Assembly (NCBI RefSeq): GCF_019599265.1
Contig: NZ_JAHZTC010000009.1
Span: 107,001 to 171,000 of the forward strand
Reading direction: 5' to 3'
Source: Pontibacter sp. HSC-14F20
GTDB taxonomy: Bacteria > Bacteroidota > Bacteroidia > Cytophagales > Hymenobacteraceae
Length of the DNA stretch: 64,000 bases
Shown: piece after piece, positions 51,751 through 60,825 of the stretch
Layout of the letters: each line of letters opens with the position of its first letter
Position numbering within the stretch: the first letter of the stretch is position 1
Position numbers and translations under genes: made by a program
Notes under the pieces: generated by a model
What the model was told of the DNA's origin: nothing
Database searches by the model: none
The model's input: the letters and a program-made list of their open reading frames with translations, nothing else

Positions 51751-51785
51751 AAAAAAGGCTTCTCCGGTTAAGAGAAGCCTTTTTT
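51751..51785. terminator. Bidirectional terminator between PepSY-TM and DUF4293 genes
   Basis: Fourteen-base perfect stem AAAAAAGGCTTCTC / GAGAAGCCTTTTTT between convergent genes. Confidence 0.85.
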
Positions 51786-51803
51786 GATGCGGTTAGCTAT
51801 ACC

Positions 51804-52301
51804 TTAGCGCAACCTGTCTGCCGAGCGAACCAGGTCTTCGTCACGCTTGATGAAGCGGTTAGCCAGGGCATTGAGCAGCAGCGCCAAGATGGGCATGTAA
51901 AAACCAGCCTCGTAGTTACCTTCGTTGCCAGAGGCCATGCCATTGCCTACATAGTTGGCATAGTAAAACGATGTGCCAAACAGTGCGATCAACACCATTG
52001 AGTTGATCAGGCCAAACTTCATTTGATTGAGGCGGCTCTTGTACTGGAAAATTTCATACAAAGCCACACCTGCGGCCACAATAGCGAGTATCCCAATCGC
52101 GATGGTGCTCGTGCCTGTTTGAGCGCCCGCCTGCACGGCCTCGCCCTGTTCATTCACGGTCTGGAAGAACAGGCTCCAGGCGGTCAGTACGACTTCTTCT
52201 CCGGTAGTAATATCTACTTTAGACCAGAGTGGCAAAAACAACAGCGACACCATGGCAACCACGATGAGCGCCAGAAATACGGTTTGAATTCTTTGTATCA
52301 T
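51804..52301 (-). CDS. DUF4293 family membrane protein
   Basis: 165 residues with four helices: IQTVFLALIVVAMVSLLFLPLWS, TSTIAIGILAIVAAGVALYEIFQY, FGLINSMVLIALFGTSFYYA and FYMPILALLLNALANRFI. The opening MIQRIQTVFL and the RLNQMKFGLINSMV loop are DUF4293 hallmarks. Family function is unknown; it is specific to Bacteroidota. It has its own promoter with TTG and TAATTTTG boxes. Confidence 0.87.
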   Translation of the reverse strand: MIQRIQTVFLALIVVAMVSLLFLPLWSKVDITTGEEVVLTAWSLFFQTVNEQGEAVQAGAQTGTSTIAIGILAIVAAGVALYEIFQYKSRLNQMKFGLINSMVLIALFGTSFYYANYVGNGMASGNEGNYEAGFYMPILALLLNALANRFIKRDEDLVRSADRLR

Positions 52302-52331
52302 AAGGGGGTTAATTTAACTTGCAAAGAGATG

Positions 52332-52359
52332 CAAAATTAGACAAAGACCTGTAAAACAA
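52332..52359 (-). promoter_or_regulatory. DUF4293 gene promoter
   Basis: On the minus strand TTG, 17 bases, TAATTTTG, ending 30 bases before the ATG. Spacing is at the short end of the accepted range. Confidence 0.55.
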
Positions 52360-52365
52360 AAATTG

Positions 52366-53565
52366 ATGAGTACAGCTTATATAATTGATATCGTCAGAAC
52401 ACCCGTTGGCAAGTTTACCGGAGCGCTCAGCAGTGTGCGCCCCGACGACATGGCAGCCTTTATTCTGAAGGAGTTAATGGCCCGCAATCCGCAGGTAGAC
52501 CCGAGCCTGATTGAGGATGTAGTGCTGGGGGCTGCTAACCAAGCCGGGGAAGACAATCGCAACGTGGCCCGAATGGCGCTCCTGTTGGCCGGGCTTCCGA
52601 GCGAAATCGGCGGCGTGACCGTGAACCGCCTTTGCGCTTCGGGGTTGCAGTCCATCATCGATGCGGGCCGTGCCATTACCTGCGGCGATGGTGAAGTATA
52701 CCTGGCCGGTGGCGTGGAGAGCATGACCCGTGCCCCTTTCGTGATGGCGAAAGCCGAAACCGCTTTCGCCCGTACTCCTGAAATCTACGACACAACAATC
52801 GGCTGGCGCTTTGTGAACAACACGCTCTCGTCGATGCACTATCCGCATACCATGGGCGAAACAGCTGAGAATGTGGCTGAACGCTACGGAGTTTCACGTG
52901 AAGCGCAGGACGAATTTGCCCACGGTTCGCAGCTTAAGTACAAGGCAGCTGCCGAAGCCGGGAAGTTCAAAGATGAGATCATCCCTATACCTGTTCCGCA
53001 GCGCAAAGGCGACCCGATCATCTTCGACACCGACGAGCACCCACGCCTTTCTTCAGTTGAGAAACTGGGCACATTGGGCGCAGCCTTCAAAAAAGGAGGC
53101 ACCGTAACGGCAGGCAACGCCTCCGGTATAAACGACGGTGCGGCGGCTTCGCTGGTCGTGAGTGAAGAAATTGTGAAGCGCTTCAACCTGAAGCCCATGG
53201 CACGCATTGTGTCGGCGGCGGTGGCAGGCGTGGAGCCCGCTTACATGGGTATGGGTCCCGTACCAGCAACCCTGAAAGCTCTGAAACGTGCAGGGCTTAC
53301 CATCAATGATATTGGTCTGGCAGAGATAAACGAGGCTTTTGCAGCGCAGGCTATACCTTGTGTGCAGGAGCTGGGCATTAACCCGGACATTGTGAATATG
53401 AATGGTGGCTCCATTGCCATTGGTCACCCGCTCGGCGCCAGCGGTACCCGCATCTCAGCCACTTTGCTGCACGAAATGAAGCGCCGCGATAACGTGCGCT
53501 ACGGTTTGGCCACCATGTGCGTAGGCGTAGGCCAGGGTGCTGCTATCATTTACGAAAAGCTTTAG
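52366..53565 (+). CDS. Acetyl-CoA C-acyltransferase (thiolase, 3-oxoadipyl-CoA-type)
   Basis: 399 residues. Catalytic cysteine in VNRLCASGLQSIIDAG, catalytic histidine in GHPLGASGTR and second cysteine in ATMCVGVGQGAA; the GGVESMTRAPFV block is complete. The TTIGWRFVNN phrase resembles PcaF/PaaJ thiolases, so aromatic-acid or phenylacetate breakdown is as likely as beta-oxidation. It stands alone; neighbours do not help. Start: ATG one codon past a TTG. Confidence 0.9.
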   Translation: MSTAYIIDIVRTPVGKFTGALSSVRPDDMAAFILKELMARNPQVDPSLIEDVVLGAANQAGEDNRNVARMALLLAGLPSEIGGVTVNRLCASGLQSIIDAGRAITCGDGEVYLAGGVESMTRAPFVMAKAETAFARTPEIYDTTIGWRFVNNTLSSMHYPHTMGETAENVAERYGVSREAQDEFAHGSQLKYKAAAEAGKFKDEIIPIPVPQRKGDPIIFDTDEHPRLSSVEKLGTLGAAFKKGGTVTAGNASGINDGAAASLVVSEEIVKRFNLKPMARIVSAAVAGVEPAYMGMGPVPATLKALKRAGLTINDIGLAEINEAFAAQAIPCVQELGINPDIVNMNGGSIAIGHPLGASGTRISATLLHEMKRRDNVRYGLATMCVGVGQGAAIIYEKL

Positions 53566-53740
53566 AAAAAATAGTTTGCCTGTTTTATTTGTTAATCAAC
53601 TGATGGTAAGCAAGGTATAGCACATTAAAAATAGTGTGAGCTGAAAGCGCCTGCTTAAAGCAAAACAACTGGAACAGTTAAGCACTTTGAGCGGTTATAG
53701 TCTACACGCGTTGCGTGAGCATTGAAACAGAAAGGAAATT

Positions 53741-54277
53741 ATGAAAAACACCTTCATTGGGGTGAACCTGATTCCTCAGAACGATGAGGAAAGACTGCTG
53801 AAACTGCAGGAGTACGATATATTGGACACGCCACCAGAAGGAGCTTTCAATCACATAGCGGCTATGGCTGCGCGCATGTTTAATGTACCCATCGCCCTCG
53901 TTGCGTTGGTTGACTCTGAACGCGTGTGGTTTAAAGCCAACGTAGGTATGGAGGGTGTGGAGAACGTGAGCCGGGGCGTGAGTTTGTGCTCTCTTGCGAT
54001 TCTGAACGAGGGTCCAACTGTATTTCCGGATGCCGTAAACGAGCCCTGCCTGCTGGCAAACCCGCTGGTGACAGGCAATTTCGGACTTCGTTTTTATGCG
54101 GGCGCCCCGCTAAAGACATCCGATGGGTATAATCTGGGCACGCTTTGCATCGTAGACAAGCAGCCACGCGATTTTTCGGAAGCCGACCAGAAAGTGCTGG
54201 GGCAGTTGGCTGCCATTGTGATGGATGAAATAGAGCTCCGCTACCTGAAACGCAAAGTGCAGGTAGAGGCTAGCTAA
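53741..54277 (+). CDS. Stand-alone GAF domain protein
   Basis: 178 residues, almost all one GAF domain: ERLLKLQEYDILDTPPEGAFNHIAAMAARMFNVPIALVALVDSERVWFKA, then VSRGVSLCSLAILNEGPTVFPDA, and FYAGAPLKTSDGYNLGTLCIVD. GAF domains bind small ligands or chromophores and sense the environment. No output domain (kinase, cyclase) is attached, so partners must be elsewhere. It has a terminator after it. Confidence 0.87.
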   Translation: MKNTFIGVNLIPQNDEERLLKLQEYDILDTPPEGAFNHIAAMAARMFNVPIALVALVDSERVWFKANVGMEGVENVSRGVSLCSLAILNEGPTVFPDAVNEPCLLANPLVTGNFGLRFYAGAPLKTSDGYNLGTLCIVDKQPRDFSEADQKVLGQLAAIVMDEIELRYLKRKVQVEAS

Positions 54278-54303
54278 AGTCTGTCTGGAAGGTATAAATT
54301 GCT

Positions 54304-54335
54304 AAACCCGCAGGTACTACAGAGCCTGCGGGTTT
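54304..54335 (+). terminator. Terminator after the GAF gene
   Basis: Eleven-base perfect stem AAACCCGCAGG / CCTGCGGGTTT and an A/T tail that also carries the truA -7 box. Confidence 0.8.
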
Positions 54336-54342
54336 ATTTTTT

Positions 54343-54350
54343 TATCTTTG
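54343..54350 (+). promoter_or_regulatory. -7 box right before truA
   Basis: TATCTTTG fits TAnnTTTG and ends only 4 bases before the truA ATG, so transcription would start at or just inside the ATG. Confidence 0.5.
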
Positions 54351-54354
54351 CTTC

Positions 54355-55122
54355 ATGCGGTATTTTTTAGAGATAGCCTATGACGGCACTCGTTTTCATG
54401 GCTGGCAGATGCAGCCCAATGCCCTCTCGGTGCAAGAGGTGCTCGACGATTGCCTGAGCAAAGTGCTGCGGCAGCCAATCAGCTCCATAGGGAGCGGCCG
54501 CACCGACACAGGCGTACACGCGAGTCAGCAGTTTGTGCATTTGGATGTGGAACAGGAGCTTGACCTGGAGCATACGGTCTACCGCTTCAACCGCCTGTTG
54601 CCTAACGACATCGTAGCGAAACATCTATACCTGGTCACCGATGAGGCACACGCCCGTTTCGACGCGTTTGAGCGTACCTATCATTATCACATCACCTTAG
54701 CCAGAGACCCCTTCAAAAGATACTACGCCACCTATTTGCCGCGTTCCGTAGATGTGGAGCAGATGAATGAGGCGGCCGCTGTTTTGCTTCGTTACGAGGA
54801 TTTCACGACCTTTAGCAAAGTCAAAGGCGACACCAAACATTATCGCTGCCACATGTACGAAGCCAAATGGCGACAGCAAGGCAACGAGCTGGTGTTTACC
54901 ATCCGGGCTAACCGTTTCCTGAGAGGTATGGTACGATTGGTCGTAGGCACTTTGCTGGATGTAGGCCGTGGCAAGCTCACAGTAGCCGATTTTGAGCGGA
55001 TTGTGGCCAGTCAGGACCGCAGCAAAGCCAGCGGGGCGGCTCCTTCCGAGGGGCTATACCTGGCCAAAGTGTCGTATCCGGAGCATATTTTCAAGACATC
55101 ACCCAAAACAAACCCTTTATAG
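54355..55122 (+). CDS. truA: tRNA pseudouridine synthase TruA
   Basis: 255 residues: RYFLEIAYDGTRFHGWQMQPNALSVQEVL at the start, catalytic aspartate in IGSGRTDTGVHA, then HARFDAFERTYHYHI, FTTFSKVKGDTKHYRC and FTIRANRFLRGMVRLVVGTLLDVG. It makes pseudouridine at positions 38-40 of tRNA anticodon arms. The start is fixed by the family N-terminus. The PLP enzyme gene begins one base after its stop. Confidence 0.94.
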   Translation: MRYFLEIAYDGTRFHGWQMQPNALSVQEVLDDCLSKVLRQPISSIGSGRTDTGVHASQQFVHLDVEQELDLEHTVYRFNRLLPNDIVAKHLYLVTDEAHARFDAFERTYHYHITLARDPFKRYYATYLPRSVDVEQMNEAAAVLLRYEDFTTFSKVKGDTKHYRCHMYEAKWRQQGNELVFTIRANRFLRGMVRLVVGTLLDVGRGKLTVADFERIVASQDRSKASGAAPSEGLYLAKVSYPEHIFKTSPKTNPL

Positions 55123-55123
55123 C

Positions 55124-56431
55124 ATGCAATTACCAGAAGATCAGAACGGTCCACATCTTAACGGCAAACACCTTCGCCCTGAAAGCTTGATGATGAGCTA
55201 CGGGTATAACCCGGAGTGGTCAGAAATGGCTGTGAAGGCGCCAATTTACCAAACCTCTACTTTCGTTTTCAAGAACGCGGAAGAAGGGAAGGCCTTTTTT
55301 GAACTAGCGTATGGCCTGCGTGAGAAGCACGCCGAAGAGCAGCTCGGCCTCATTTACAGCCGCCTGAACAACCCGGACCTCGAAATCCTCGAGAACCGCC
55401 TCCGCTTCTGGGATGGTGCCGAAGAAGCAGCCGTTTTTGCCAGCGGTATGGCCGCCATCAGCACCACGCTCTTGGCCTTGCTCAAGCCCGGCGACCTGAT
55501 CCTGCACAGCGAGCCTATCTATGGTGGTTCTGACTACTACATCAAAAACATCCTGCCAAAGTTCGGCGTGAAGAGCATGGGCTTTCGTGCCAACACGCCA
55601 ATAGAGGAAGTAGAGCAAATGCTCGAAGAATCAGGTATGGCCGACAAACTGGCGATGGTATACCTGGAAACCCCAGCCAACCCAACCAACCACTTGGTAG
55701 ACATCGAGGCCTGCGCCGCCATGGCCAAAAAGCACTCGACTGCCGACAAAAAAGTAGTGTTAGCCGTGGACAATACGTTCCTGGGCCCTGTGTTCTCGCA
55801 CCCGCTCAAGCACGGCGCTGACCTGGTACTTTACTCTGCCACCAAGTACATCGGCGGCCACTCCGACCTGATCGCAGGTGCCTGCGCTGGTCCGGCCGAC
55901 CTGATGAAGCAGGTGAAAGGTATGCGTACCTTCATGGGTTCTATGGCGAGCCCGTGGACAGGCTGGATGCTGATGCGAAGCCTCGAGACGCTGAAAATCC
56001 GCATGGAGTGTCAGGCACGTGGCGCTGAAGTAGTAGCTGCTTATCTGAAGGAGCATCCGAAAGTAGACAAGATTTACTTCCTTGGCTACCTGCAGGACAA
56101 TCCGCAGCAGCAGGCTATTTACGACAAGCAGTGCAAGGCAGCGGGCTCTATGATTTCGTTCGACATTAAAGGTGGTGAAAAAGAGGCCTTTACGTTCTTG
56201 AACAACCTCAAACTCATCAAACTAGCCGTGAGTCTGGGCGGCACGGAGTCGCTGGCTGAGCACCCGGCTTCTATGACGCACTCTGATATTTGTCTGGCCG
56301 ACCGTGCCGTGATGGGTATAGGCGAGGGCATGATTCGTATCTCGGTAGGCGTGGAGCACCCGGAGGATATTATCTCTGACATCGCGCAGGCGCTTGAGAA
56401 AGTTGCTATACCTGCGGAAGCGGAGGTATAG
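55124..56431 (+). CDS. Cystathionine gamma-synthase / methionine gamma-lyase family PLP enzyme
   Basis: About 435 residues from the ATG immediately after truA. PLP lysine in LVLYSATKYIGGHSDLIAG; other blocks KAPIYQTSTFVFKNAEEGKAFFELAYG, YSRLNNPDLEILENRLRFWDGAEEAAVFASGMAAIS, YLETPANPTNHLVD, VDNTFLGPVFSHPLKHGADL and SLGGTESLAEHPASMTHSD. The family splits or forms C-S bonds at the gamma carbon of homoserine- or cysteine-derived substrates; which reaction is used here is not clear. A frame open upstream through truA is not the start. Confidence 0.9.
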   Translation: MQLPEDQNGPHLNGKHLRPESLMMSYGYNPEWSEMAVKAPIYQTSTFVFKNAEEGKAFFELAYGLREKHAEEQLGLIYSRLNNPDLEILENRLRFWDGAEEAAVFASGMAAISTTLLALLKPGDLILHSEPIYGGSDYYIKNILPKFGVKSMGFRANTPIEEVEQMLEESGMADKLAMVYLETPANPTNHLVDIEACAAMAKKHSTADKKVVLAVDNTFLGPVFSHPLKHGADLVLYSATKYIGGHSDLIAGACAGPADLMKQVKGMRTFMGSMASPWTGWMLMRSLETLKIRMECQARGAEVVAAYLKEHPKVDKIYFLGYLQDNPQQQAIYDKQCKAAGSMISFDIKGGEKEAFTFLNNLKLIKLAVSLGGTESLAEHPASMTHSDICLADRAVMGIGEGMIRISVGVEHPEDIISDIAQALEKVAIPAEAEV

Positions 56432-56450
56432 GTATAGACCTGCATTTTTG

Positions 56451-56481
56451 AAGCCCTTCTCTGTCAAACAGAGAAGGGCTT
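56451..56481 (+). terminator. Terminator after the PLP enzyme gene
   Basis: Fourteen-base perfect stem AAGCCCTTCTCTGT / ACAGAGAAGGGCTT, loop CAA, then TTTTTATACC. Confidence 0.9.
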
Positions 56482-56545
56482 TTTTATACCTTGTGATGCA
56501 GTTGCTATACCTGATAAATCCCGAAAATCCTGATGCAAAAACCAT

Positions 56546-56553
56546 TAACTTTG
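56546..56553 (+). promoter_or_regulatory. Promoter-like -7 box in the gene-free stretch
   Basis: TAACTTTG followed by CGGTC, nearly the same string as before panD. No -33 box. It could drive a long leader for the ABC gene 450 bases on or a short RNA. Confidence 0.35.
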
Positions 56554-56704
56554 CGGTCGGTTAGCATGTGGTACTCGTAAGGGTATAGCTGGAGAATGGC
56601 GGAGTGAGATTTCGGCGCTATGGTGTGAGCGTCCACGTTCGTGTCTGGTATTGCGGGGTCTCTGGCCCAGGTAGAGCAAAGCGTATTGCTTAGTAGCATC
56701 GCCA

Positions 56705-56746
56705 TGCGGCGGGCACTTACTTTTTTCCTTGATGAAAAAAAGTAAG
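56705..56746. repeat. Dispersed repeat with a poly-T/poly-A hairpin, copy 1
   Basis: GCGGCGGGCACTTAC followed by six T and CCTTGATG, then seven A and GTAAG; CTTACTTTTTT pairs with AAAAAAGTAAG. A near-identical 30-base stretch (one difference) lies at 63852-63881. Sequences of this kind are widespread between Cytophagales genes as far as I recall. Confidence 0.55.
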
Positions 56747-57005
56747 CAAAAAAACCAAGACGCTCCAAACTCGCTGAACGCTCTTGACAGGGGGACCCCT
56801 TCACCCCCAACAGTGGAGTGTCGTTTGGTGCACCTGGCGGTTGTCTTAGCTCCGTAGCTGCTGTGGTAAGTATGTCTGCTATACCTGCCAGTGGTCTGTG
56901 ACACGAAGCTATACCTTACACCTAGCAGCGGCTAAAAGCCTCCCTTCGAAGGGGGCAGGGGGATGTTAACGTCCCCGAAGACAACTAAAACCTGATATAA
57001 CAAAC

Positions 57006-58775
57006 TTGGAAGATAAACCACAAAATACAGGCAAGGTATTCGATGCAGATGTCATCCGGCGGCTCTTTACGTTCGTGAAGCCCTATATCCGGATTTTCTA
57101 CTTCATCGTGTTCCTGACATTTGCCTCGGCTATTCTGGCTGCCGTGCGTCCTTTCCTGATTCAGTATACCGTCGACAACGAGATACTGCAGAATGATTGG
57201 GAAGGGCTGAACAAGATGTTCGTGATACTCGCGGTGCTCTTAATTGGGCATGCCATTGTGCAGTATCTCCATACCTACTTCGCTGGCTGGCTGGGGCAGC
57301 ATGTGGTGCGCGACATCCGGGTCGTGCTCTACCGCCACATCCTCAACCTGCGCCTCAAATTCTTCGACCGCACACCCATTGGTACGCTCGTGACCCGTAA
57401 CGTATCCGATGTGGAGACGCTTTCCGATGTGTTCAGCGAAGGCCTTGCTGCCATGATTGGCGACATCCTGCAACTGGTGTTCATTCTCGGCTTTATGTTC
57501 TACATCGATTGGGAGCTGGCACTGGTCAGTTTGTCCACTTTCCCGATTATGCTGGTGAGTACCTACATTTTCAAGGAGAAGATCAAAGATACTTTCCAGG
57601 ATGTGCGTACAGCCGTGGCGCGACTCAACTCCTTTGTGCAGGAGCATATCACAGGTATGAACATCGTGCAGATCTTCAACAACGAGAAGCGCGAGCTCGA
57701 GAAATTCAAGGAAATCAACAAAGAGCATACCCGCGCCAACGTCCGCTCTGTGCTGTATTACTCGGTTTATTTTCCGGTGGCTGAGATTATTGGTGCGGCG
57801 GGTCTGGGCTTGCTCGTATGGTATGGTGCCCACGGGGTTATTGAAAATGACGTATCGCTAGGTACGCTGATGGCGTTTATCCTTTACATCCAGATGTTCT
57901 TCCGCCCGATTCGCATGATTGCCGACCGCTTCAATACCTTGCAGCTGGGTGTGGTAAGTACCGAGCGCCTCATGCGCCTCCTCGACAGCAAAGAGATGAT
58001 TCCGGATAACGGCGATTACAAGCCTGAAAAAATAAAAGGCAATGTGGCCTTCAAGGACGTGTGGTTTGCCTACAAAGACGAGGATTGGGTGCTACGCAAC
58101 ATTTCTTTGGATGTCAAAGCGGGCGAATCGGTTGCCTTTGTGGGAGCTACGGGGGCGGGTAAGACTTCAGTTATCAACCTGCTCAACCGCTTCTACGAAA
58201 TCAACAGCGGCCAGATTCTGATTGATGGCCACGACATTAAAGAATATGACCTGAGCGTGCTGCGCCATCATATTGGCGTGGTATTGCAGGATGTGTTCCT
58301 TTTCTCCGGCACCATCGCCGACAACATTAGTCTGGGCAACAAAACTATTACCGAAGAGCAAATGTGGCACGCCGCCGACCTGGTGGGTGCCCGCAAGTTC
58401 ATTGAGCGACTGCCGGGCGGGCTGCATTATCAGGTAATGGAGCGCGGAGCCACGCTTTCGGTAGGCCAGCGTCAGCTCATTTCGTTTGTGCGGGCTATGG
58501 TCTACAATCCGGAAATCATTATCCTGGACGAGGCTACTTCCAGCGTCGATTCCGAAACCGAAGAACTGATACAGTACGCCATCGACCAGCTGATGCACGG
58601 TCGTACGTCCATCGTCATCGCCCACCGTTTGTCTACCATCCAAAAGGCCGATAAGATCATTGTGATGGACCGCGGCGAGATAAAAGAAATGGGTAACCAC
58701 GAGGAATTGCTGCGCCGCGATGGTTACTATGCCCAACTCTACCACATGCAGTACAAAAACATGATTGACTTATGA
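57006..58775 (+). CDS. ABC exporter (TM-ATPase half-transporter)
   Basis: 589 residues. Six helices in the first 310, then the ATPase: Walker A GATGAGKTS, Q-loop GVVLQDVFLFSGTI, signature as SVGQRQL rather than the usual SGGQ, Walker B IIILDEATSSVD and switch HRL. Similar to MsbA/LmrA-type exporters of lipids or drugs. The start is TTG, giving MEDKPQNTGKVFDADVIRRL. The stop overlaps the start of the GyrI-like gene (ATGA), so the two are translationally coupled. Confidence 0.9.
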   Translation: MEDKPQNTGKVFDADVIRRLFTFVKPYIRIFYFIVFLTFASAILAAVRPFLIQYTVDNEILQNDWEGLNKMFVILAVLLIGHAIVQYLHTYFAGWLGQHVVRDIRVVLYRHILNLRLKFFDRTPIGTLVTRNVSDVETLSDVFSEGLAAMIGDILQLVFILGFMFYIDWELALVSLSTFPIMLVSTYIFKEKIKDTFQDVRTAVARLNSFVQEHITGMNIVQIFNNEKRELEKFKEINKEHTRANVRSVLYYSVYFPVAEIIGAAGLGLLVWYGAHGVIENDVSLGTLMAFILYIQMFFRPIRMIADRFNTLQLGVVSTERLMRLLDSKEMIPDNGDYKPEKIKGNVAFKDVWFAYKDEDWVLRNISLDVKAGESVAFVGATGAGKTSVINLLNRFYEINSGQILIDGHDIKEYDLSVLRHHIGVVLQDVFLFSGTIADNISLGNKTITEEQMWHAADLVGARKFIERLPGGLHYQVMERGATLSVGQRQLISFVRAMVYNPEIIILDEATSSVDSETEELIQYAIDQLMHGRTSIVIAHRLSTIQKADKIIVMDRGEIKEMGNHEELLRRDGYYAQLYHMQYKNMIDL

Positions 58776-59293
58776 ACAAGAAATTCTTGTTAGTGATGTT
58801 GGTCCTTTCGGCCATCGTAGCGGCTTTTTACGCCTACCTGGGAGGTTTTAGTTCAACAAGTGTATCCGAAGTGAACTCGGAACGACTTTTTGTGGCAGGC
58901 CGTGCCTTCAGTGGTTCTGTAAACGACAGCGGGATTAATGATGCTTTCCGGAGAGCCGCTGAGGTACTCGACAAAAACGAACTGCAAGGACAGCTGGGCA
59001 ACATCTACTACAACAACCCGGAGGGGCGTGCCGATAGTGTAAACGCTTTTATCGGCGTGGTTATACCTGACAGCACCGTGCAGTTGCCGGCCGACTACGA
59101 ACTGCGGGTGGTGCCGGGTGGCCGCCGTGCCCTGCGAAGCGAAGTGAATGCTCATTACATGCTGGCCCCGAACAAACTTTACGAAGCCATTTTTGACTAT
59201 GCCAAGGAGAAAAATCTGGAGCTGGAAACTTTTTACGTGGAGTGGTTCCCGGAAGACCGCCAGGGTATAGTAGAGGTTCCGATTAAGGAGTAA
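58772..59293 (+). CDS. GyrI-like effector-binding domain protein with N-terminal anchor
   Basis: 173 residues with a hydrophobic start (KFLLVMLVLSAIVAAFYAYLGGF), then a GyrI/SOUL-type domain (FVAGRAFSGSVNDSGINDAFRRAA, SVNAFIGVVIPDS, RALRSEVNAHYMLAPNKLYEAIFDYAKEKNLE). Such domains bind small hydrophobic molecules; here it would sit outside the cytoplasm. The overlap with the exporter gene suggests it helps or senses the same substrate. Confidence 0.8.
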   Translation: MNKKFLLVMLVLSAIVAAFYAYLGGFSSTSVSEVNSERLFVAGRAFSGSVNDSGINDAFRRAAEVLDKNELQGQLGNIYYNNPEGRADSVNAFIGVVIPDSTVQLPADYELRVVPGGRRALRSEVNAHYMLAPNKLYEAIFDYAKEKNLELETFYVEWFPEDRQGIVEVPIKE

Positions 59294-59377
59294 CTTGCAA
59301 GTATAGATTATCTCTATATCTTTGGTGAAAGGAGAAAGGCTATGTCTTTCCTCGTGGAACGATAGCAAAAAAGCAAA

Positions 59378-59989
59378 TTGGGCAAAAAGGCAGAGGCAAA
59401 AAAAGAGCTGATACTGGAGGCAGCCAAGGCGGTGTTCGGTAAAATGGGCTACAGCAAGGCTACCTTGGATGATATTGCCCATGCCATCGGCCTCAAGAAA
59501 CCCACGCTCTACTACTACTACAAAAGCAAGGAAGTGCTTTTTATCGAGGCCTTCTCGCAGGAGTGGAAAGGCAGCCTGTACCATATCAAGAAAATTGCCG
59601 AGCAGGAAAAAGACCCCCGCGAGCGCCTGTTGCGCTACATCCGCTCATCGTTGCGCTACTACCAGGAAATCGTGACGCAGCACACCATCTCCATCAAAGT
59701 ACTCATCGAGACGCGCACTATGTTTCAGGAGCTTTTCAAGGAATCGCGTGCCAAGGAGACAAACTTCTACGCCACAGTCATAAAAGAAGGTATAGCCAAC
59801 GGCACCTTTCTCGATTGCGAAGCCGAACGCGTAGGTTACTCCATTATGGTAGTCAAAGACCTGATTCAGTTCGAAGAGTTTCAGCGCGCCCAGTTCCACA
59901 ACCTGCCCACCATCAATTTTGAGAAAATAGAGCGCGAGGTGCTGTATACCGTAAACCTGATTCTGGAAGGTATACGGGTAAAGGGATAG
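59378..59989 (+). CDS. TetR family transcriptional regulator
   Basis: 203 residues. N-terminal helix-turn-helix: LILEAAKAVFGKMGYSKATLDDIAHAIGLKKPTLYYYYKSKE. The ligand-binding helical part follows. The start is TTG (MGKKAEAKKELILEA). It lies 85 bases after the GyrI-like gene on the same strand, so it probably regulates the exporter pair, though no operator was found. Confidence 0.9.
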   Translation: MGKKAEAKKELILEAAKAVFGKMGYSKATLDDIAHAIGLKKPTLYYYYKSKEVLFIEAFSQEWKGSLYHIKKIAEQEKDPRERLLRYIRSSLRYYQEIVTQHTISIKVLIETRTMFQELFKESRAKETNFYATVIKEGIANGTFLDCEAERVGYSIMVVKDLIQFEEFQRAQFHNLPTINFEKIEREVLYTVNLILEGIRVKG

Positions 59990-60034
59990 CCGCAGACGGC
60001 GTGCGCTACCAGCTATCCAATACTTAACGTCACT

Positions 60035-60703
60035 ATGATTTTGAAAAAAGCAGCAGCCAATCTGTTGTGTTGCCTCGTGCTGCTAAGCAGCTGCATCGGC
60101 TCAACCCGGCATGCGGCTATACCTGGCGGTTGCCCTCAGGCACTGCAGGCAAATGACCGCATACTGGTTGGCGTAATCCCGGGACTTTTGGCGCATCGCT
60201 CGCATCAGTTGTATCAGCAATTGGAACAAGAGTTTGGTCAAAAAGGAATTTCAACAGCCTATGTAGCAGAGCAGGAGTATGACCTGGCCCGGCAAGGTAT
60301 AAAACCGAACCCAGCGCCGGATTCAATCACACTGGTGCAAATGCGAAAGGCGGGCTATACCTATTATCTGGAACTGGCCGTAGGAGATGTTGCATCAGGT
60401 ATGGGCTATGCACGGACAAGCGCGCAGGAACAGAAGGAGATACAGCAAGGCTACGGCACAATCGGGGCGGACGATTCGAAAGCTACGGTGCACTTCAAAC
60501 TCCATTCAACAGACCAGAAAAAGCAAGTCTATACCTTGGCAACAACCACTAAACTGAGTGGGGTAACATTAGCTGGCAACAAGCACGAAGATGGGTATAG
60601 GAATAGTAGCACTGTCAATCTTTCCACGGCATCGCTAGCCACAGATAAGGCACTGAAAAAGGGAGTTGCAGAACTTCTGAAAAACTGTAAAGTGAGCCAG
60701 TAA
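60035..60703 (+). CDS. Hypothetical lipoprotein
   Basis: 222 residues with a lipoprotein signal (NLLCCLVLLSSC). The mature part has a conserved-looking ILVGVIPGLLAHRSHQLYQQL helix, MRKAGYTYYLELAVGDV and a beta-rich second half with T/S/Q-rich strands ending KKGVAELLKNCKVSQ. The pattern (a motif like a nucleotide-free TIR/peripheral domain) is not one I can name. It stands after the TetR gene and ends at a strong terminator. Confidence 0.6.
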   Translation: MILKKAAANLLCCLVLLSSCIGSTRHAAIPGGCPQALQANDRILVGVIPGLLAHRSHQLYQQLEQEFGQKGISTAYVAEQEYDLARQGIKPNPAPDSITLVQMRKAGYTYYLELAVGDVASGMGYARTSAQEQKEIQQGYGTIGADDSKATVHFKLHSTDQKKQVYTLATTTKLSGVTLAGNKHEDGYRNSSTVNLSTASLATDKALKKGVAELLKNCKVSQ

Positions 60704-60720
60704 GATACGGCAGCGAATGC

Positions 60721-60757
60721 ATAATGCCCCAGGCAAACCGTTTGCCTGGGGCATTAT
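60721..60757. terminator. Terminator between convergent genes
   Basis: Seventeen-base perfect stem ATAATGCCCCAGGCAAA / TTTGCCTGGGGCATTAT with a three-base loop, followed by TATTTAAA. Confidence 0.9.
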
Positions 60758-60825
60758 TATTTAAAGCCTGTTCAGGCTAAATTCGTTTCAAAACTGAGGG
60801 GTGGATTGGAGCGAAATCTGGGATT

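Larger units (their letters stand above)
56432..57005. other. 574-base gene-free stretch
   Basis: It holds a terminator, a promoter-like TAACTTTG box, a repeat with an inverted poly-T/poly-A hairpin, several AGGTATA-type motifs and no convincing gene. Two overlapping minus-strand open frames (about 100 and 119 codons) look like spurious translations of the repeat. A non-coding transcript is possible. Confidence 0.5.

Noticed and set aside
56505..56904. Overlapping minus-strand frames of about 101 and 119 codons
   Set aside because: They translate the dispersed repeat; similar spurious proteins occur wherever such repeats lie.
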